Source: Nemopilema nomurai
Lineage: Eukaryota; Cnidaria; Scyphozoa; Rhizostomeae; Rhizostomatidae
NCBI GenBank assembly: GCA_003864495.1
Contig: ML133380.1
Location: forward strand, 124,001-188,000
Direction: 5' to 3'
Length of the DNA: 64,000 nucleotides
Shown: piece by piece, positions 20,801-33,100 of the stretch
Layout of the letters: every line of letters starts with the position of its first letter
How positions within the stretch are numbered: the first letter of the stretch is position 1
Notes under the pieces: model-generated
What the model was told of the DNA's origin: nothing
The model's database searches: none
The model's input: the letters and a program-made list of their open reading frames with translations, nothing else
Made by a program: the position numbers and the translations under genes

Positions 20801-22544
20801 AGCAACACTGATACAAATCACGTTAGTGAGACTGACCAGTGTATCTGATGGTTCTCACCGTGAAACAGGAAAAACACCCTTTCGGCAGAAAAGTCACTAT
20901 CCTAAGGACCTCCGCCACTGGAGATGGCGTCGTAAATGCAGTCAAGCACCAGTGCTGCAATGCCGTACCATAAAACCAGTATAGTCAGCTGTATTCCCCA
21001 TTCTACAAACAGATTTTACTAAAACACACGCCCTTCTTATCTAGTTATCAAAACGACGTTTACGTTAATGCTTTGCCACAGAATCTGCAACGAAAGCACC
21101 TTTATCTTCCTTAATGACACGTTACCCTTGCGTGCCAAAGGGTGTGTATAAATGTCCATCCGACTTACAGTGCGCGACACCAAAGAGTACATCAGAATAA
21201 TTAGACAGTGAAATCCAAACAAAGATTTATGTGACGACTGTAGATAATGAAACTGTGATTCTAACTGTGTTTAACTGTGGTTTGGGTTAAGACGAAGACA
21301 AATGTAAAGAATACCTAGGACTGATTGACCCAACTTCACCGGCGCGCAAAGACTCTGCATTGGCCCTGTTGCATTCGCCCCATCGTTGTTATATGACAAA
21401 AATCAAGCTGGTACAGTGTAGAGATTGTGACAAAAACTGTAAGAATGAAATTCGTCACGAGTTTTTTGACCCTTAAGCTGTTACCCAACCCTAGAAGACG
21501 AGAAACATAATTTCAACGTCTGTGGCAATAGTCACATGAGAAATACGATGTCTGGCTATTTGAGCCCCTTCCAGAGCCAGAGTGAGAGAGAAGTTCTTAC
21601 AGATCGAGAGCCACCAGTTCAAACTGCGTTTGTTCAATAGCAACTGCGTTATTTTATATTGCGCTTTTAACGCAGGTTCTTTTGCTAGATGCAAGCGTTG
21701 ATTTTTAGACTTTGAAACTGCGACGCTATCAGGCTGGGAGTAAAGAGCAAGCTAGTAATATGCGTCACCAAGATAAGCCTTGGGGGACAAGTTAAGAAAC
21801 ACAAGAGTCACATGCATTTGCGAAAGAAATTAGTAGTGCTTTCGTATGGATAAGCCACAAGATCTTTAAACAAACGTTATTGCAGAAGTTTATATTTCTA
21901 CCATAGTTTAATACACCTTTCTATCAATTGCAATGACAAGCATATAATGTAGTGGTCATTCGTGGTTTTTTGCGTAACTTTCTCCTCGGCACACCACAAG
22001 ACAACACGACACGAATACTCAGTCAACTGCGCTACGCAGTCAACCGACCTCTCTGTTTAATGTTGAATGGCTAAAACGCCAGGGCCCCTGAAGACTCGTG
22101 CTGATGTCCGTTGGAAAGCCGGCATCAGCAGAGCAGACTTGATCGAGCTGAAAGACCTAAACCAACAATCCTTCTTGTGTACCTTGCAAAGCGCCACGAG
22201 TCATTAGCATTAGTTGGTTAAATAATTCTTAGCAAAGATAATAATGGCGAGGTTAGAGCAACTGTTTGGGTGGCAAGAAAACCCTATGGGAAACGAAACA
22301 TCTGAAGAATGCCCTCATTGAAGTGACTGATTTGAAGTGCGAATAAAATGGTGCTGTTGAAGGAACTGAGAAAAATCGACCTGGTATAAGCAAACTATCA
22401 TCAAAAGGAAGGTACATTCAAAGTAACCACGAATTCAATTTCTTTTCACGCAGCGTCTAGGGCGTGGTTCGGAAAGGAGCAGAGAATGTGCTGAAATAGA
22501 ACAGATACGAGGGTGACAATGAAAACTGTGTGCTTAGGTGCTGA
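11811..22544. other. Gene-poor region
   Basis: About 10.7 kb with no exon I can support. Open frames of 60-135 codons occur at 13429-13836 (minus), 14721-15041, 15601-15984 and 17454-17858 (plus), but none shows a recognisable domain, repeats or flanking splice signals. A degenerate tRNA-like B-box (GTGAGTTCGAGTTTC, minus strand, about 12411-12427) may mark an old SINE. The unplaced 5' exon and promoter of the FAM124-like gene should lie in the first part. Confidence 0.5.
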
Positions 22545-22740
22545 ACAAGGCACCAAAGTGCTGCCTAAAATGGCGCATAAGCATCAAACTGGTGCAGAAA
22601 GAACCAAAGTGGTACATAAGCGTCAGCATGGCGCACAAGGCGTCAAAGTGCTGCCCAAAATGGTGCATATGCATCAAATTGGTGAAGAAAGGACCAAAGT
22701 GGTACAGAAAGAACCAAAGTGGTACATAAGCGTCAGAGTG
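22545..22740. repeat. 90-bp tandem repeat, about two copies
   Basis: Two copies of a 90-bp unit (CAAAGTGCTGCC at 22554 and 22644), with an internal sub-repeat ACCAAAGTGGTACATAAGCG found at both ends. As 90 is divisible by three, the plus frame from 22513 stays open as two 30-residue repeats rich in Lys, His and Gln (VLPKM-x-H-x-HQ). No start context or flanking exon supports translation. Confidence 0.75.
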
Positions 22741-25700
22741 GATCATAAATGTGTTAATAAACTCATTTGATTTTTCAACAGTACTCTCTCATAACATTGT
22801 AATGAAGAGCTAACCGATCGTAGAAGTGTTAATATAAACCGCATTTTTGTGACATAAAGATTTAGTGTGCTGCCAGTTTATAAATCTTTTTGAAGTGTTA
22901 GAATGGAGGCCGCAATTGAAAATACATGAATGAAAAAAGAAAATTGTAGACTTCAATCCCAGGTAAAAAGGAACCGTCTGATTCAACCAAATGAGGCTCT
23001 ACGGAAAATGCCACTTTTGAGGCGGTGAGGTCAGAGAGGTGGATTCTTTTAGATCGGTTTTGCTACACGTTGATGCATCGTGACTATGAAATGCTAATCA
23101 GAGCGATCATTAATGTATCAAGATGAGAACACATGAATGCTTGAAAGAAATACAGAATGACGACGCTGAATAAGAGAGGAATTCTCCTTCAGCAGCAGTT
23201 GAAAGAATCGAATGCAACTGTGCGTGGGGAAGGCGACTAAAGAATTTGGCACTTCCACCAAAGGGCAGTCGATTGAAACAGACACTTCTACGACTCGGCT
23301 CACTCCATTCACACAAAGTATTGCGTCACGAGCAACAACCGACTGATGGAAGACAGCCCTGAAGAAAGAACATCGACACAAAAAGTATCCAAGCCAAATG
23401 AATGGAGGGAAGTTTACAGCCTGCGTTGCCTATCAAGAAACTCGTGTTTCCAAAGTAGACTGTTGACAGGCTAGTGTCCTGTTTTCTATCCAGCTCGCCG
23501 TTCAGGCTATTTCTACTTCTGTTGCGCAGTCAATCAAACTATTTTGCTGACCCTAACTAAGCAAAAACTAAACCATAAATAGATTAAACCAAATCAGATT
23601 CTCTTTAGGTAAGCAATATACGGAGCTGGCTTCCATTAAAGCTAGTTCCAGGGCTGCCTAGGGGTAGCCGTATCAAAATAATTCCAAACATTTCATGTAG
23701 CAAACTGTCCCGCTTCAAAACGCGGAGTGTGAGGTGGTTGAAAGCAAAAGAATTGAAATGATTCTTTGTCAAATATCAAACACTATAAAAAACAAATAGG
23801 ATTAATTCACCTTTGGTTTGTGATTTCGCGTGGCGTCGACTCTCTTTGTGCAAATCTGTGATCTTCAAATGGTCCAGGTCCGGTGTGTGCGGATGGAACC
23901 TGTGCACCCAATGTTTCGGCAGTCCTCTGTACTCTAGGTCAAGCAGCAGCAACTTAAATGCATAGCTCTCGACTGTCGATCATGTTCTAGTCTAGCAGTA
24001 GCTTAACCACACGTGCTTAGAAGCGCGCAGGGAGACAGGGGCGCTCTCCACCGCCGCGACACACCGCCTACGCCTCGACGCGCTCTCTTTCACCAGCTGG
24101 TTGCAAGGGGATGTGGTTGCGCGTGCGGCTTAAGCGGGCGATTCTACGCGGAACAGAATCAAAGCAAACTCGGATGCCAATGTTTTGACAAAGGACTGCT
24201 CTGCTATGTTTAGCAACTTGAGGTCATCCCGACGTTGTCGGATTTGCGGAGCTTAGCTCAACAAAACATCGAAGCCCTGCGTGATCAACCAGGTCTTCAG
24301 GATTCCGGCCAAGGGAAAACAAAAACTGCACCAAAGGGTGAGCATGTTGGCCATTGAAGAGGAGATAACTGGAAGGTGACATCTCACTTACACAAAGTTC
24401 ATAGGCTTCTCCTATCTGTCCCTTCAACATCAGAACATGAAGCCTATGACGTCACCACTCTGCGTATTCGGCTATCTAGATGCGTTCCTTCCTTAACGAG
24501 GTCGAGCCAAATTTAGAAATTACGTCACAAAAATTATAATATACTTATATCAGTTAACTGGTAACCAAATTATAAACCTGTGAATTTGAGTTAGCGCCTG
24601 TCGTTGATTGATGACACAATTTGCTTTTAGCAGGTTGTATTCTTAAGTGGTCATTTCCCATTAAAAGCATGAATGACTTATGCACAAACTTGACCAAATG
24701 ACCAAACTTGTGCACAATTTGAGGGTCATTTTGTATTCAATTCTACTAATAAGAGTTGCGAAGATTGTGAATAAATTAAAACAGACAGTGAATGGCAGCA
24801 GCCAAATCCGACTTCTTTAGCTGAGTCAATGGCCTATGAGTGGTGAAGGAGTAAAAACAAATTCTAGGAATGAAAGAACAATGTTTAGTGAACTTCCACG
24901 GGGCGTGGGAGTTTCTTAGGGCGTGCTGTTATCGTCCTACGTAACACTCAGCTTAGCACTGAAAACACAATGGATCGTTTTTCTCGTGTCGCAATAAATC
25001 GCCCGAAGAGCTATGCGATTTTTGACAACTGTTTCTAAAGAGCGTGTTTGCACGTCAAATGTCTATTTGAAACGTTTACGAAATATTCACACGTCGATAA
25101 ATTGAATGATTCCGAGCTTCATTATGCGATAAGAGAGTCAAGTTTGCTTAAATCACAAACACAACTTTAAGAAGACTGACCTGATCTGCCTTTAGAGAGA
25201 CTACAATGCTTTGCATGTCATTTTACAAACAGCACAGTTACTAAGATTGCTAGAAAAAGGACAGTTACTAATATAGAAGCCTTCGAATTGATAGAAGTGA
25301 CGAACTTCTTTCACTACGACAATGCTGGCAGTAGTAGTAAAGAGCTGAACTTACATGATATTAGAAATTGTCAACGAAAAAAGATTGCTTAATGGTGGCA
25401 GGGAGATTCTTTTTGCAAAATAAGGGCTTAAAACAGCGTACCTATAAAAAGGCTGCTTATGTTGTGTTCCAGTGGTACAAACACAAGTTGATTGTGACTT
25501 GAAGGTGGAAACATACTGGCTGTAGAGATAGGCAAATATCATTTGTAAACGAGAGATTCACAATTTCATTTAAAAGAACTCTTCTAATGAAATATTGAAA
25601 GGTAATGCAGCCACAAAAAGGATATGTTACTTGAAGGAAATAAGAGACCACTGTTTTGATTGGTAAATATGCTTTGAAACACAAAGCACACGTCAAGGAA

Positions 25701-28408
25701 ATTATGAAAATTTGAGACCCCACATGAGTGGGCCATTACGTTTTAAATTTTAGCAAATAAAACTATCAAGTACAATAAATCATTTTCACAATTAAGTGCA
25801 AAACCTTTTCCTGGCCACTAAAATTTAGATAACCGCTAAAGAGCAAGTGACAAATTTAATTGACCTTTGGATCAGGGTTTCCACAAATCCACCTCTGATA
25901 CACTTGATTAGATTACCGTGCGATTATAGTACTATACAAAGAGTTGTGAGAGATGATAGACAAGGAGGAGGAAAGAATGTAGGCGGCCAATTTGAATTTG
26001 AGATGAAACTGCTAGACTATCATTTGTTATTGGTATAGTTCATGGTTCGAAAAATCAGTTCTAACTGAGCAAGTAAAAAGACCTTTTGAAATAACAGAGA
26101 ATGCAGACTGTCTGCATGCTTGGAAATCAAATTAGAATGCAATCCAAGGATGATCACTCGGCTGATATTATAATTGAACATTCAGAGAAAACGAGAATAA
26201 AAAGAATGTTAATCCATGTGTTGGTATGACTGCACGTGAGTAACTGGAAAACACTCTAATGGCATTTGTCCTTTTAAGAGATTTGTTATATACAAAATGG
26301 CCAGACAGACGCCTATTGAGATAACGGTCTTATAGCAATAAATAGCTCTTCAGTCATTGCTAATAAAAATCGATAGCTGGCAATAATTGCTGGATGACTA
26401 TGTTTTGATGATGAAAATGAAGTGACAAATCTTGTAAAATTTTGCGAGCCACATTAAGCCATGGACGTGTTGACAGGAGCATCACCCAGCGAGGCTCGTT
26501 ACCATTGCTAATATTTGCATTGCCTTGAGTTACCTAATGCCCTTTCACTTGACCAGCTCGGGTTTCAAACTGAGTGAAATTTTCTCAACCCTGCTGATAA
26601 TCGACCTGGCGATATCACGATAGGAGTAGTTTCGCATCTGTGGTAAATGGGGTGGGGTGTTGTGGGGCGTGGTAGGGTTTGGCTAACAAGTGGTTATGTG
26701 AAGCAGTCTCCATATCATCCAATACAAGGCTTGAATGAGGAGGAAAGGTGCATTTATGTGAAACAAAGAGAGAAATTATAATCTCGCACTTCTTCGAGGA
26801 AAAAGTTTAAGGAAAATGGTTCAATTGTGTCGAATGATTCCTTTACCAGCTTCAAGGCACACAAAAACAGCAAGCTTAAGAGGAAAAAGATCCTTGCATA
26901 TACTTGAAGGACAGTATTTGCGGAGGGCAGTATTTGTAGTAGGTGGCTGGTACTGTAAGCTTGAGCCAAAAGAGCCTCTAATCGAGTGAACTATCAGCTC
27001 CTTAGAATCGTTTTTCAGATTTTGACCAGTTTTTGAACTGGCCGATGATTGCATAATTTTAGATTGTAAGGAAGTAAATACTTTTAGGTTTCATGATCTT
27101 GAGAGGAATGTTGCATGCAAACATTGAGTATTTGATGCGATCATTCAAGATATGAAAGTCAAACATAGCTCTACAGGATAAAAGATAAGCATTTGAAGAC
27201 AAAAGCCTGCGTTAGTTCACTTTGAGAAAAATTGAAAAAGCTTGTCATGCGCTTCTGCCTTTCGTCAACCGGAGAGAAAGGGGTCTTGGCAGTAATGGCC
27301 TCTTCAAGACCTTTCACTCCAGGTCAAGTGATTAGATGTAAGCGAAGACCGGGCCTCTCTCTAATGAGTTACAATGGCATTCACAATGTTCCCTGATAGC
27401 GATCTGCTTAAGCCTACTCGCTGGATTACCAGCCTCCATTGAGAATTAATGGTCTTGTTTTGCTGGATTCTGGATCACTACAGGGCATCCAGGGAAATGT
27501 ATCGAAACTGGACTCACTCTACAGCGACACAATTGATTCTCTTTTAGTTAAGCAATTAGTTAGGTTGACACGAGGGAAATCTGACAAGTTCGATTAAGAA
27601 TCTGAGCCCATCGGCTCACAGGCAGGAACGAGATAGCTTTTACAGGCATTACCATCAGTTGTGGCATATTTGATGTAGAATTAACGGGGCAAGAACAGCT
27701 ACGGAGCAAAACTCGGGTGCACGCCCTCGTTATGTTTTATGTATCAACTAGTCGACTTTACGGCAGCTAACTCGTGTGATTTGGAGACAGTGGGATCGAG
27801 AGACGATGCAAAAACGTGCACAGGCGTGAAAGGATCTTCGCAAGGTTATTAGAGTCAAAGTAAATTCTAAATAAACCCCGGCAAACACTGGCATTAGCTT
27901 CTTCGAATTCACAACAACGACAGCGATTATCTTATTAGTGAATTTGGAGGCGAGTTCAGGATTCATAAATCCCTGAACACACCACTGGCAAACAGAGCCA
28001 CTGGGAAAGTTGCAACAAGGATGCACCAAAGGGAACTTTGTATTGTGGGGAGTGCGCGATCCTCCCTTGAGCAAATGACTGCTACCGAAGGCTTGCTTAC
28101 CTCGACATAGCTTGTGTACTCCCTAGTTTGTAGATTGACAAAGAATCAAGAAACAAACTGAAATAAGCTCCATCTAGTGGAAAAACTGAAACACAAATTT
28201 CCGTTGAAAGCGATGCCGATTAAAATAGACAGGGGCATGCCTTTTTTCAGTGCGTAAAACTGTAATTCTTTGTAACACGGATGTATTGCATATCTTCTAT
28301 CTGGAGATTGAGATTGATTGATAGCTGGAGATTGCCATGGGCATGCTTTGGTCTAGCATAGGTATTCCTGTTTCAAACTATTCTTATTTACAGTTTATTC
28401 AATGCCAT
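22741..28408. other. Gene-poor region
   Basis: About 5.7 kb with no supported exon, RNA gene or transposon. Short open frames on both strands look random. Confidence 0.5.
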
Positions 28409-28453
28409 TGATAGTTAGTGCATTTTCAAGATAGTTAGTGCATTTTCAAGATA
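28409..28453. repeat. 21-bp tandem duplication
   Basis: GATAGTTAGTGCATTTTCAA is present twice head to tail. A local duplication with no visible function. Confidence 0.75.
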
Positions 28454-28869
28454 ATTTGAACTTTCACTTTGATGCCAAAAGCTTAAAACTCTCTAGCAGC
28501 TTAGCTACCAACTGAACATTAATTAGCAAATATATTGATTTTTACAATCATAACAACAACATTCTACACAGATAAATTAAGCACTATGCAAACATTTTAA
28601 TTCAAATTTTAATGTTAAGATTCACTGAATGTAAAGAAACTCGACAAATCATTTTGTAATTAAAATCAATGTTGTGCCTGAAAGTTTTCCACTCACTGGT
28701 CAGGCTACATCATTATGTTAAACATTGACAGTTCTGCGTCTACATGAAGCGTGAGTCTACAGGCTTTGGCACATGTAGAAGAAGAGTGTCATGGAATCAT
28801 TAAACCATAGAACTTCGAAAACTGGTAGCCGCAGCACAATGGAAATCTGGAGACTGGAAGATATTGCAT

Positions 28870-28875
28870 TTTATT
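28870..28875 (-). terminator. Poly(A) signal candidate for the HORMAD gene
   Basis: AATAAA on the minus strand, about 330 nt beyond the HORMAD stop codon. If the strong donor just after that stop is used, the true 3' end lies elsewhere. Confidence 0.3.
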
Positions 28876-29143
28876 GCCCCTGCAACTGTTATCTAATAGA
28901 GATTTGCAAATTCTAGTGCGGCGTTAATACTAACAGTGTTCTGGTTATGAGGGGAATGGAAAACGTTCTCCGCAGTACGTTCATAGTTTTTACAAGACAA
29001 ACACATTTGGGTAATGGTTGGTAATGACGTGAGAGACCTTGGCAAAAGACCCAAAAAGAAGTTGGAATAGGATACTCATTAATCTTAATGCAGGAATCTA
29101 CACGTAGATGGAATAGCCATGACGTAGTAAAGAACTGAGCACG

Positions 29144-29185
29144 TTGCTGGTAAATTGCTGGTAAATTGCTGGTAAATTGCTGGTA
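29144..29185. repeat. 11-bp tandem repeat downstream of the HORMAD stop
   Basis: Three full copies plus a partial copy of TTGCTGGTAAA, about 20 bp downstream of the last HORMAD coding exon. Confidence 0.85.
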
Positions 29186-29204
29186 TAGAATTTTGCTTAC
29201 CTGC

Positions 29205-30139
29205 TCACACCAAAAGAGAGTGCACAGCAGCACTTGCCTTTGATCTTTTAGCAGGTCGAAGCTCATTCGGGGCATCCATCAGATCTTGACTGTCACTGAC
29301 CTCAAACTCGTCTCCCTGTGCCAGCAAATAGAGCAGCAATAAGACTCCTATACTAGTATACCGGCGTATTAGTACAATCGACAGCGGGATTAGTAAAGGC
29401 AACTCAAAGGCCTTCGTGGATTCATTATCAAATGTTATGAGTGGCAGGCTTTGCTATGGTCCATTTCATATTTAAGGAAGTAAATGACACCATTCCAGTC
29501 ACCAAAAGATCGTTTGTCAGGGGCAAACAATCTAAGGTGCTCCACTGGCATAAGGTAGCGATCACCTTGTGTTTTATGGGGGATTACGACCTTGACGGAC
29601 TGTACCTATAGGGGGATGGAAGGAGGGGAGGGCTTGGACAAATTGGAAATATAAAATGGCGAAGGAATACCTCGTTGACGGTTGAGATCACTCTCTTTCT
29701 GGTCTTTTCACGACAAATGTCCCGAATCTCGTACATCTCTTTGTCCTGAAAAGAGGTGCATCGCCTCTTAGCTTCATTTGGCTTTAAAGGGAAAACAGAA
29801 ATGGAACAAATGCTATTCTCAAGAAAACAGCTGACAAACTATGAGAACAATCCTAGGAACCTTCTTTGAGTTGATTCTCGACCTCCTTCTGTTGAGCTTT
29901 TGTTGCTCATCTGTTTTCAGGCATTTTCGGTGCTTTAGGTTGTTTTTTGTACATTCGAATGCTCCTCTTCTTAAAAATCTAAACCATATGCTCACAAAGC
30001 CAAGCATTGAAGTTCAGAATTTCTCGTCTCTTTCTGAAGGTCTTAATGTACTTTTATTTGAACAAACCTGGGATGACTGTAGAGGTCTTTTCTCTTCCAG
30101 CTCTATGTTCGAAGCACGTGTAACGATTGCCTCTACGCC
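29205..30139 (-). other. HORMAD C-terminal exons and stop
   Basis: Exons 30068-30139, 29671-29745 (or 29671-29781 with an upstream in-frame acceptor that adds PNEAKRRCTSFQ) and 29205-29315. The tail is charged, and the last exon ends LRPAKRSKAS plus ten residues, then TGA at 29205-29207. Meiotic HORMADs carry a C-terminal closure motif bound by HORMA domains; the Lys/Arg/Ser cluster here or the alternative KRRCTSF could be it. A strong donor (GAGCAG/gtaagc) lies immediately after the stop, so a 3' UTR intron is likely. Confidence 0.78.
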
Positions 30140-33100
30140 CTGAAAATGTGTCGTAATAATCAAGAAATGGAAGTCTATAAACAGTTTTACACTCTATGAA
30201 CAGATGGAAGCGTGGCACTACAAAATCCTAGAGCCATTGAATTCTAAAAGTTTAATGGAAAAAGGTACTACATTTACACAAAAATTTACACAAAATTTAC
30301 TAAAGCTTTTGATCTGGGCATGCTCGAAAAAGCAAAGTCTGAAGTTTGGAAGTTTCAAAGAGAAGGCTTTGCGATGATATTTCAAATTTACAACCGCATT
30401 GTTTTAATAGTACAGACAAAATAGGTAATGGCTATGAAGCAATGAGTAGCATTTGTGATACCTCTTCGCTTTGCGTCCCGCTGCTTTCTTGACTATTTGC
30501 ATCCGACTGATAAATGTCTTGGCTAGTTCGAAAATAGGCGTAGACGCCGTCACGAAGAATCTTTTCCTTGTCCACTAGTTTTCCAATCCTGCCAATATGA
30601 TAGTAAAATCTGTCATCTTTTGAAAATGATAACTATAAATACTTAAATGCCTTACTATTATTTTTTTTTCATGAATAACTGCAGTATACTTTAGACTAGA
30701 GATAATTAGGTCAACGAGTAGATGTTTTCACCTATTGCCAATGGTTTATTTGCGAGGTTGCAGGTCACCGCGCCAGTTGACTGTCACAACGGTACTTTAC
30801 CTTTTATTTTTGGTTGTGGCCTTCACGTAGCCTTCCTTCTCGAGACGTTTTAGAATATGACTTCCCACAGCACTGGTGGCTCCTACAATCATAAAAGACA
30901 ATTCTCTTGAGACGAAAGAGCAAGATCAATCATAGCAAAAGAGTCGCGTTTGAGAAGTGACTTACCAGAGGTATGATAAAACTATAGTGTGTACTGGACA
31001 GGTTGAATAGATGGGAAAAGGAATGGATGAATATTGAAGTCTATACCTAGTCTTCTTGTCAAGGAGCTGGCGGTCACCCGGTCCATTTCTGATGTCGCTA
31101 TCATTGCTCTTCGCCATAGGCACGTGGCCTAAAAAGAACAGAAGAACGTCATCGCATTTCAGCGCTAGTAGTTCACAGGAGTAGTCAAGTGGGCTGGGCC
31201 TGTTGAGCATTTCAAAACACAACGGCGCAAGAAACAGTTCAAGTCTGCTTGGGCCTGTTGAGCATAAGCTTTCATCTTGGCTATTAGTGCCATATTTCTA
31301 CAGCAATATGACAATATGACCTTCTGCATTTAGTAAAATTTAGCAAAGTAAAATAAGGCATGTCATCATTGTCATTTTGTGAATCTTTTTGTCTGTTTGC
31401 TAGCAATGATCAAACACTGCAACATTGTGTTTGAGATCTTTTCAGACTCCCATTATGGACTATTAACAGAAAGCTGGTACTTTTTAATAGCTGCCTCAAG
31501 TCTGACAAGTGGGTAAAAATGATCCGAACGGTCAATCCAAATTAAAAACACGATTATAGACATGACGATTACAATGGTTCTTCGTGCCTCGCACCCAATA
31601 ATACTACAAGATTTAAAAAGAATTCCTGTGTGACAGCGTAAAGAAAAGATTAATAACGTGAATAATTTTAGACGAGCAGGAATCCAGCTGATCCATACCT
31701 GAAGCTCGTTGGCACTCAGTTTTTCAAGTCGTGGATCGGTGCACTGGTGAGCATCAAATGTCTGAAGGAAAAGCCAATTCGATAGTGAAAATCATTGGAG
31801 AAGGCATACAACGAAAGGCAACCAGCTGGCGTATATAATTGGCGCAAGACAATAAGGTGCAAGAATCCCTAAACCGATTACAGCGGAGGAATGGTGAAAA
31901 GGTTATCATAACATGCATAAAGGCTTTATGAGGAGCTATAACCAGAGTGCATTATGCTAATCTGGTACAAGCCAAGGCTAGGAGTCGTGATAGCCGTTTG
32001 ACAATGGAACATACCTTGGCACATGTGACACAAGTGTGGGTGACAGGGGCATCAGCTGATTTGAGGATCGCGAAGCAGACAGCGTGCTGCCAAGTGTCGC
32101 AAGCACCGCACAGAATCATCAGGCCGTCATCCTTCAATTTGCAAACAGACACGTCATGGCTAACTACAAAACTTCACTGCACAACAACTTTGTCTACATA
32201 GTTTAGTGATGAAAACAAACAAAGTTTTTTACAGAAAGAAATTAAAGGAATTGCTGCCTTCCCATTATCTTTAACTAGTTTCTGTTTAATCAAGCCTGTG
32301 GTAACAATGAGCATCTCTGATAATTCATGCAGTCAATAATTCTAACTATCCAGCAGTAAGGCCACTGCCCTGTGGCTGGAGGCAAGCACCTTGGACCGCA
32401 TAAATGGACGCAAATAGACGAACCCTGTTGACACCACAGTGGCAAGACACAGCCGGCTCGACGTCATCAGCAACCTGGCTTGATACCTCACCGTCTGTCT
32501 CTTTACTGCTAGTGGGCGGCTCGTACGTCTCTGCAAAAGAAGAACAACTGTAACACAAATATAGCAAGTCTTCTTTTGGTACTTCCTATCTGCATATCTT
32601 CCTATCTCTCTTGCGATGCTCTTCTGTTGAGTTATCTTTTCAATACACAATTGTTATTTAAAGCAATGCTATCAAAATAAATCATTCTTAACAGTAGAAT
32701 CCTGCATTAACCACACTTGACGATTGCAAGGAAATCTTTTGCCTCAATACTCTTGTAGAAACTCTTGTTTGAATAAAACTGGAAGCTATACATGCGCTTT
32801 GATTGACAGGTATATACTTGTGTATAAGCCAGCAAATCGCACCTGGGATTCTGTCAGTGGCACAAGGCATCTCGTCATCTGGCACGTCATCTGCAAAAGA
32901 TGTTTGATCATCTGATATCAGTATGAAGCAAGTCTTTAATCTGTTAAACTCGGTATGAAGAGGTTCGGCACAAGTAAACACCGTAATCCTGAACAGCACG
33001 TGGATAGAATAGAATTTCAAGCGTAATACTTCATGCCAGACTAAACGTAAAATGCCAACAGAATCTCACCACTGGTAAAGATGGATGCAACACAATACTG

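Noticed and set aside
31952..32152. A stand-alone 66-residue zinc-finger gene.
   Set aside because: Its first and last residues are intron readthrough; the PHD part joins in frame with the exons on both sides of the HORMAD gene.
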